From NCBI GenBank assembly GCA_029207755.1, contig JARCOQ010000072.1:248001-312000 (forward strand): DNA of 64,000 bases, in the 5' to 3' direction. This stretch comes from Chamaea fasciata. Lineage: Eukaryota; Chordata; Aves; Passeriformes; Sylviidae. The position numbers and the translations under genes are program-made. Numbering within the stretch: position 1 is the first letter of the stretch; the number at the start of each line of letters is the position of its first letter. Of this stretch, positions 58,901-64,000 are shown piece by piece. The notes under the pieces are model-generated. The model had not been told where the DNA came from, did not search any database, and was given only the letters and a program-made list of their open reading frames with translations.

Positions 58901-59280
58901 AAGTATAACTTCTCCTTTCTTGAAAGCCTTTTCAGGGTACCAGCCTTTACAAACTAGAAAAAGCAGAGTTCCATCTCCAGATACCCAGGCTGAAAGCCTA
59001 AACACATGCTAACATTCAGTTTCACCACTAGGATCTCATCCAATGTTGACTCTTAACGTGAAATTCTTATCAAGGAGTGATGTGCCTTATTTCAGGTTTA
59101 GTTCTAGTGAATAAAAATGTAAATGCTTGAATATTCTCAACTCGGTCCAAAAAGGGAGGGTCAAGCATCACCTGTTTACTTCATTACAAATCATCTATTT
59201 GAGGAACATTACACAAAGGAAGATGAGCTAACAGAAAAGTCTTCATCCCTTAAGGTAATTTCTTAACTGGAATTTTTCAC
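55984..59280. other. AT-rich intergenic DNA, no gene supported
   Basis: No recognisable exon, RNA gene or transposon. Short A-runs and a few AATAAA motifs, as expected by chance at this base composition. Confidence 0.5.
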
Positions 59281-59790
59281 CTTGTTTGTTTTTTGTGGGG
59301 GCGGGATTTGTCTGGTGGCTTTTTTGTACGGTTGGGATTTTGTTTAGTTGGTTTGGGATTTTCTTTGGTTGGTTTTTCATTTGCTCGTTTTGGGGATTTT
59401 GGTTGGGGTATTTTTTGGTTTGTGGACTTTATTTGGGTGGGTTTTGGTTTCTTGGTTTTATGGTTGGTTGGGGACTATTTTTGTTTTGTTTTGTTGGGGG
59501 GTTTTTTGGTTGATTTGGGGATTGCGGTTGGTTGTTTTTTCATTTGGTTGGTTTGGGGGATTTTTTTTCCTTTTTTGGTTGTTTTTTCATTTGGTTGGTT
59601 TGGGGGATTTTTTTCTTTTTTTGGTTATTCTTTCATTTGGTTGGCTTTTTGATTGGTTGGTTTTTTGGTTGGTTGATTTGAGGGATTTTTTTTCTTTTGG
59701 TTGGTTTTTAGTTGGTTGGTTTGGGGGATTTTTTTGTTGTTGGTTTTTTTGTTTGGTTGATTTTTTGGTTCATTTGGGTATTGTGTTTGT
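59281..59790 (+). repeat. G/T-only low-complexity block
   Basis: About 500 bp almost free of C and A on the + strand, made of GGTTGGTTTTTTGGTTGGTTTG-like units and a roughly 60-bp higher-order repeat around GGTTTGGGGGATTTTTTTC. The open frames here encode Trp/Phe/Gly-rich peptides and are not genes. Confidence 0.9.
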
Positions 59791-62700
59791 TTCAGATTCA
59801 GTACTAGCACCTGTAAAGAGTAGAATGAAGGCACATGAAATAGATTTTCATATACAGAAATCCACAACACATTTACTGCTAAATACTACTCCTATCTAAG
59901 CAGCCCTGCAGCATGGACACAGCACAGTTTGGAAAAGCTCTGGCCTGCAGGGCAGCATCACTCTATTTTGTGATGATATAACAGAGCACTAATAATCTTC
60001 ATATAAGTAAAACCCTGCTTCCACTCTTAGCTCAGAAAACATCTTTCAGAAGTATTTCCAACTGCACTAAGCACTCTGAAAAAAGTGATCTCCCACTGCA
60101 CAGTGTTTACTTTCACAGTGAGCATTGGGGGATGCAAGAGCACAGGACTGGCTCTCCCTGCCCAAAGCTGGAAACAACTCTTCCATCTCAAACTTCTCTT
60201 GCAAAATTGCCTCCAAGCTTCACTGCTTTGACCTCACAGGCTAAGGACTAATGAGGACCAGAGTCATCAGTGCTGTCTGTCTGACCTCAGCTCAGTGCTA
60301 CTGGATACTTACAGAGGACATAAATTAACAAATTAATCTCATAAAAGCTCAAATTTAAAATTACTATGATGATCAGTCTTTACAGTAACCTGACTCTCTA
60401 ATAAGAAAAATGCACACTTTGTTAATTCTGTGGATGGACAGAAATATTATTCTGTTATTCCATGGACAGACATGCTCAGCTGCAGCACTGCTCTGAGAAG
60501 TTCTTTGCCTGGGTTTGTGTTATTCCCAGTCAGCTGCCGCCTCCCTACCCTGAGACTAAAACCCCACCAAAAGCCTTAACAGCAGCAAATAAAGGGGAAG
60601 GCAGATGCCCCAAGTCTTCAGTTTCGTACTCCGTGCCCAAAATGACCAGCTTCTTCTACATTTGGCAACTTTCAGAAAGTACCTTTCACTGCAATATATA
60701 TTTCAGCCCCCCAGAAATTTGGGCAATTGAACAATTTCCCAAATTGAGTATGAAAACAAATGAAAACATTTTGACCATGGTACCTAATCAAAGGAATATC
60801 AAGAAAGGAGCATACTGATTCCTGAATATTCACCATTAACTTGGCAGTAACCGCCTTTTTAAGGATAATTTTCTGGACGCCGTCACAGAATACATCAAGA
60901 CGCCATAAATTAGCATTGTTAACCAAAAAGGGCAGTGACTGTGCGTTCTCTGCCTGGTTTGCAACTATGACCATGAAAATGAAGCATTCAAGTTTCTTGT
61001 CCCAGCTATATAGATGGCAGATAGTTTTCAAGTTATCACATATAGGACCTTAAGTTTTTATATTAAATATTTCTAAGGGTTTTCAAGCCAGGTATTAAGA
61101 AACCAAATAAATGGCTTACTTCAAGTACAGAATTTCTCTGAACCTTGATGGGGGCACTTCAACAAATGCCATTCTAGCTATTTGCACAAACAACCCAGAC
61201 ACTTCAGATACCCACATCTGTCGCAACCTTCTACTCCATGAATAAGCAGCACATCACTACATTCAGGAAAGCACAACTTCATGGAGTTATTTCCATGTCT
61301 TTAATCTTTTTCCTCTGCCCTAGTGTTCTATACAAAAGGGGACAAAGATGGAAGCAGACAAACTGCGGCACATTAGGCTTATGATCCCATCTCTGGAAGT
61401 TAAGATCATCATCAGCTGATGGTTGTATAAGAATAATTACAATTGTTTTATTTGGTCGCATTTAAACATATGTTTTCAAAATTTTCATACAAATGAACAA
61501 TTACAGCATAATTAGGTACCAAATCTAAGTACACACTCTGCTAGAACAATTTTAGTTAAAGGAGATACTTAAGAAATGGTTTAATAAAGCAACCCTCTAG
61601 TCAGAGAAGCAGTACTTCTACTGTATGTATTCTTCTTAATATTCCAGCAGCCAGTTACTGTCTCAGCCATGCCTGCCTTTGCCAAATTAAGAATATGATT
61701 TGAATTCTACTCAGTGTAAAAATATACTCAAGAGCACAAGAAAGAAGATGTTATCCGATGGCTATAATTTGAAAGACTTCAAAAACTGATCTTCATATTT
61801 ACCTCAACTTGTTCAAAAATGTGGATTGCTAACAGGCTGTTTCTTCCAGAAGACCGAAATTTTTCCTTGTGTTCTTAAGCACTGCAGACTCTCTGATAAT
61901 AAACCTTTGCCAGAGTGGACTTGAAAGAAAGAGAAGGGTGAAGGTGCTTTTATGCCAAACATAACAGTTAAGGGCTTATACAAAAATACTAGTGGGCCCA
62001 CATGAAACAATACCTGGTTAGTTTTACATTACCAATCATTATCATGATCAATTTCATAAAATATCATATCAACATCAATGCTTACTAACGAGAAGAGTTT
62101 TGCAAAAAAACCCCCCTTCATTCCAGAACCCCTCAGGAATAAAATATTTCTATGATAATAACCTTAACTTTTAAGTGAGGAGACTAAAATACAGCACAGC
62201 AGTTTGGAAACCACGTTACAGGCGGTCTAATGGAGATGTGGAAGTGTTTACTAGCAGAGATGGGATACTTTTTCACTTGATCAGAGGAGTAGTAAAATAA
62301 AACCCAAAAGCAACAGCCCAAAGTAAAAGGACAGAGACCAAATCAATGCTAGTCTGTGTCAGACTGAGCACCTGAATGTCTTGAAAATACCTCACCAGCC
62401 TTCCGTTCACCGTTTTTGCTCTTTACTACTAGCAAGAACATTTAAAAATGAGTTATAGGTAAGTGACAACATTGACTGAAGTGCAACACTCCTCACTCCT
62501 TCAGGAACTGCAGACCCATCTTTAATGAGCAGTGGCACTTAGCCACAGTGTGAGTGGCTCACAGTCAGTCAAAGCAAGTCTACTGGAAAACCCACCCCTG
62601 CTTCTGCTAACAGAGAGAGAACAACCAACACTGAAGCAGCAATTAAACTACCTTGATTTATCCCCTTCCTTCCTGTGCAGAATTGTCCCTGTTTTAGATC

Positions 62701-63654
62701 TTCCCTACCTTTGCTCCTTCATGGAAATTCAGTACGCCGCACCATCAGGCCTTCCCTAATCCATTTTCTATTCCAGAAGATGAACAACCAAACAACCCTC
62801 CTTTCCAATAGCTTTCAGCTGCCCAACCCAAGCCCTCTAGCTGAGAGTTTCATCTTTATTTAACTTGTTCCTTGGCTTAAAAAATACTGCACCTACAATA
62901 AATGAGAAGATTATGGAGCTATCGACCAATGCTTAAAAAGTGACTGAAAGAAACAAAAAAAGAAACACTTGAAAAGGTGTGCCTCTCTTTCCCAGCCTCC
63001 TAGTTTCCCTTTTGCTCTTCAGTTGCGGTTTCAAGTCATTTAAGATAATATTTGTTGGAAAGTATGAAGAAAAAATACTTTAACACCGCATTTGTGACTA
63101 CTGTAAACTTTAAAAACTATATCTTCTACATGAACAAGAGAGTATTCAACAGCTTTGTGCTTCTGCACTCCAGAAATGATTTCAGGACAGTCAACTTCTG
63201 AACATCATCTGATATTTTAGGAACTGAGGTTTTTCACTACACATTAGTGTAACTGCTGAGCCCTTAGGTTTGCTGCTAAATAAATACTCCTGCCTATTAA
63301 AATTATTTCATCACTACTGATCCTCAACTTGTGCTTCTCAGGCTGTTATATTTTAGTACATTTCAAGGGCGAGTTCCGAAAACACAAGTCAGTATGGATG
63401 TGTTTAAACCACTTGAAAATGTTCAAGAAGTTGCCAAAGTTCACACACCTTAAATATCACCTAAAGCATTCATTAAAATTCCTTTCCTGAGGGGCTGAAG
63501 AAATCCTGTTATACAATGGCACCTACCTCTCAACTTGCTAAAAGTAGAGGATGCATTTCAACCTCTGTTATTTGATGCTGACAGTGAAGTTACACAACAA
63601 CAATCTCTACTGCCAAGGTAAATGCGCAAAGAGGACAAACAAACGGCTGAAGTT
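59791..63654. other. AT-rich intergenic DNA, no gene supported
   Basis: The longest frames are about 119 codons and overlap each other on opposite strands at 60,460-61,030. None has a recognisable domain or convincing splice structure. Confidence 0.45.
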
Positions 63655-63960
63655 CAGACTGGGTAAGTTGGATTGAAAACTGGCTCAGCTGCTGGGTTCA
63701 AAGGGTTGTTGTCAGCAGCACAAAGGCCAGCAGTGGTAGAGCCCAGGGGCAAATACTGGGGCAAATACTGCCGTCCTTCACTAACCACCTTGATGATGGC
63801 ATCACATGGGCCTTCACCACTTTGGAGATACCAAACTAGGAAGATTGGCTGATAGAAAAGCTGGTGGTGCTGACTTTCAAAGACACCTCTCCAGGCTGGA
63901 GAAGTGGTCAGACAGACTGTATCAGAGACAGAACTTCCTTAAGCATCAGGACGATTGTCA
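63655..63960 (+). mobile_element. Decayed CR1 LINE fragment (reverse transcriptase part)
   Basis: Resembles the end of CR1 ORF2 in sense orientation: a GGATTGAAAACTGGCTCAGC-like start, TTCAAAGGGTTGTTGTCA, a degraded CTTTGGAGATACCAAACTA (the DDT coding stretch) and CAGGCTGGAGAAGTGG. Many indels; it may continue past the window. Confidence 0.65.
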
Positions 63961-64000
63961 AGTCCCAAACTTGCCGCTATATTCAAAGTATAGATATATT

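Noticed and set aside
59286..59899. Trp/Phe/Gly-rich frames resembling membrane proteins
   Set aside because: They come from the G/T-only repeat block; the hydrophobic look is a by-product of TTT, GGT and TGG codons.
1..64000. tRNA, rRNA, CRISPR arrays or bacterial-type operons
   Set aside because: Nothing with the required structure was seen by eye; the spliced genes and the repeat content are those of a vertebrate nuclear genome.

Overview
The window looks like nuclear DNA of a songbird. Evidence: protein-coding exons with GT/AG splice sites and AATAAA signals; CR1 LINE 3' ends; a class III (ERV-L-like) avian retrovirus with its LTRs; a decayed OR14-type olfactory receptor; and a PAK-like kinase present in tandem, which fits the published PAK3-like kinase expansion in zebra finch. 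Species and chromosome cannot be fixed from the sequence.

Layout. A segment of at least 17.2 kb occurs twice in direct orientation: copy 1 at 1-17,238 and copy 2 at 33,998-51,186, spaced about 34.0 kb apart. The left edge of copy 1 is outside the window; the right breakpoint is sharp. Each copy holds one complete 14-exon PAK-like Ser/Thr kinase gene on the + strand (2,369-13,242 and 36,366-47,191). Splice phases agree throughout and there is no internal stop. The predicted protein (about 618 aa) has a hydrophobic N-terminus, a Pro/Glu-rich linker, a coiled coil, an acidic stretch and a full kinase domain, but no CRIB/GTPase-binding motif. Each copy also carries an AT-rich block upstream, a CR1 fragment in the last intron, a GC-rich 3' flank and about 0.9 kb of pyrimidine-rich tandem DNA at the right end.

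Between the copies (17.2-34.0 kb) lie an olfactory receptor pseudogene (- strand), a CR1 3' end, an ERV-L-like provirus with 5' LTR, open gag and a deleted pol, a second candidate LTR, and an apparently intact single-exon gene for an HSF-type DNA-binding protein (29,677-30,432) whose 3' end runs into a 51/36-bp tandem array.

Right of copy 2 (51.2-64 kb) the DNA is AT-rich with no supportable gene. It holds a solo LTR of the same family as the 22-kb provirus, a G/T-only block at 59.3-59.8 kb and a decayed CR1 reverse transcriptase piece at the right edge.

The best candidates for something undescribed are the membrane-anchor-like, CRIB-less PAK kinase pair with an altered activation loop, the mosaic divergence between the copies, and the HSF-domain gene joined to a frame-preserving minisatellite.
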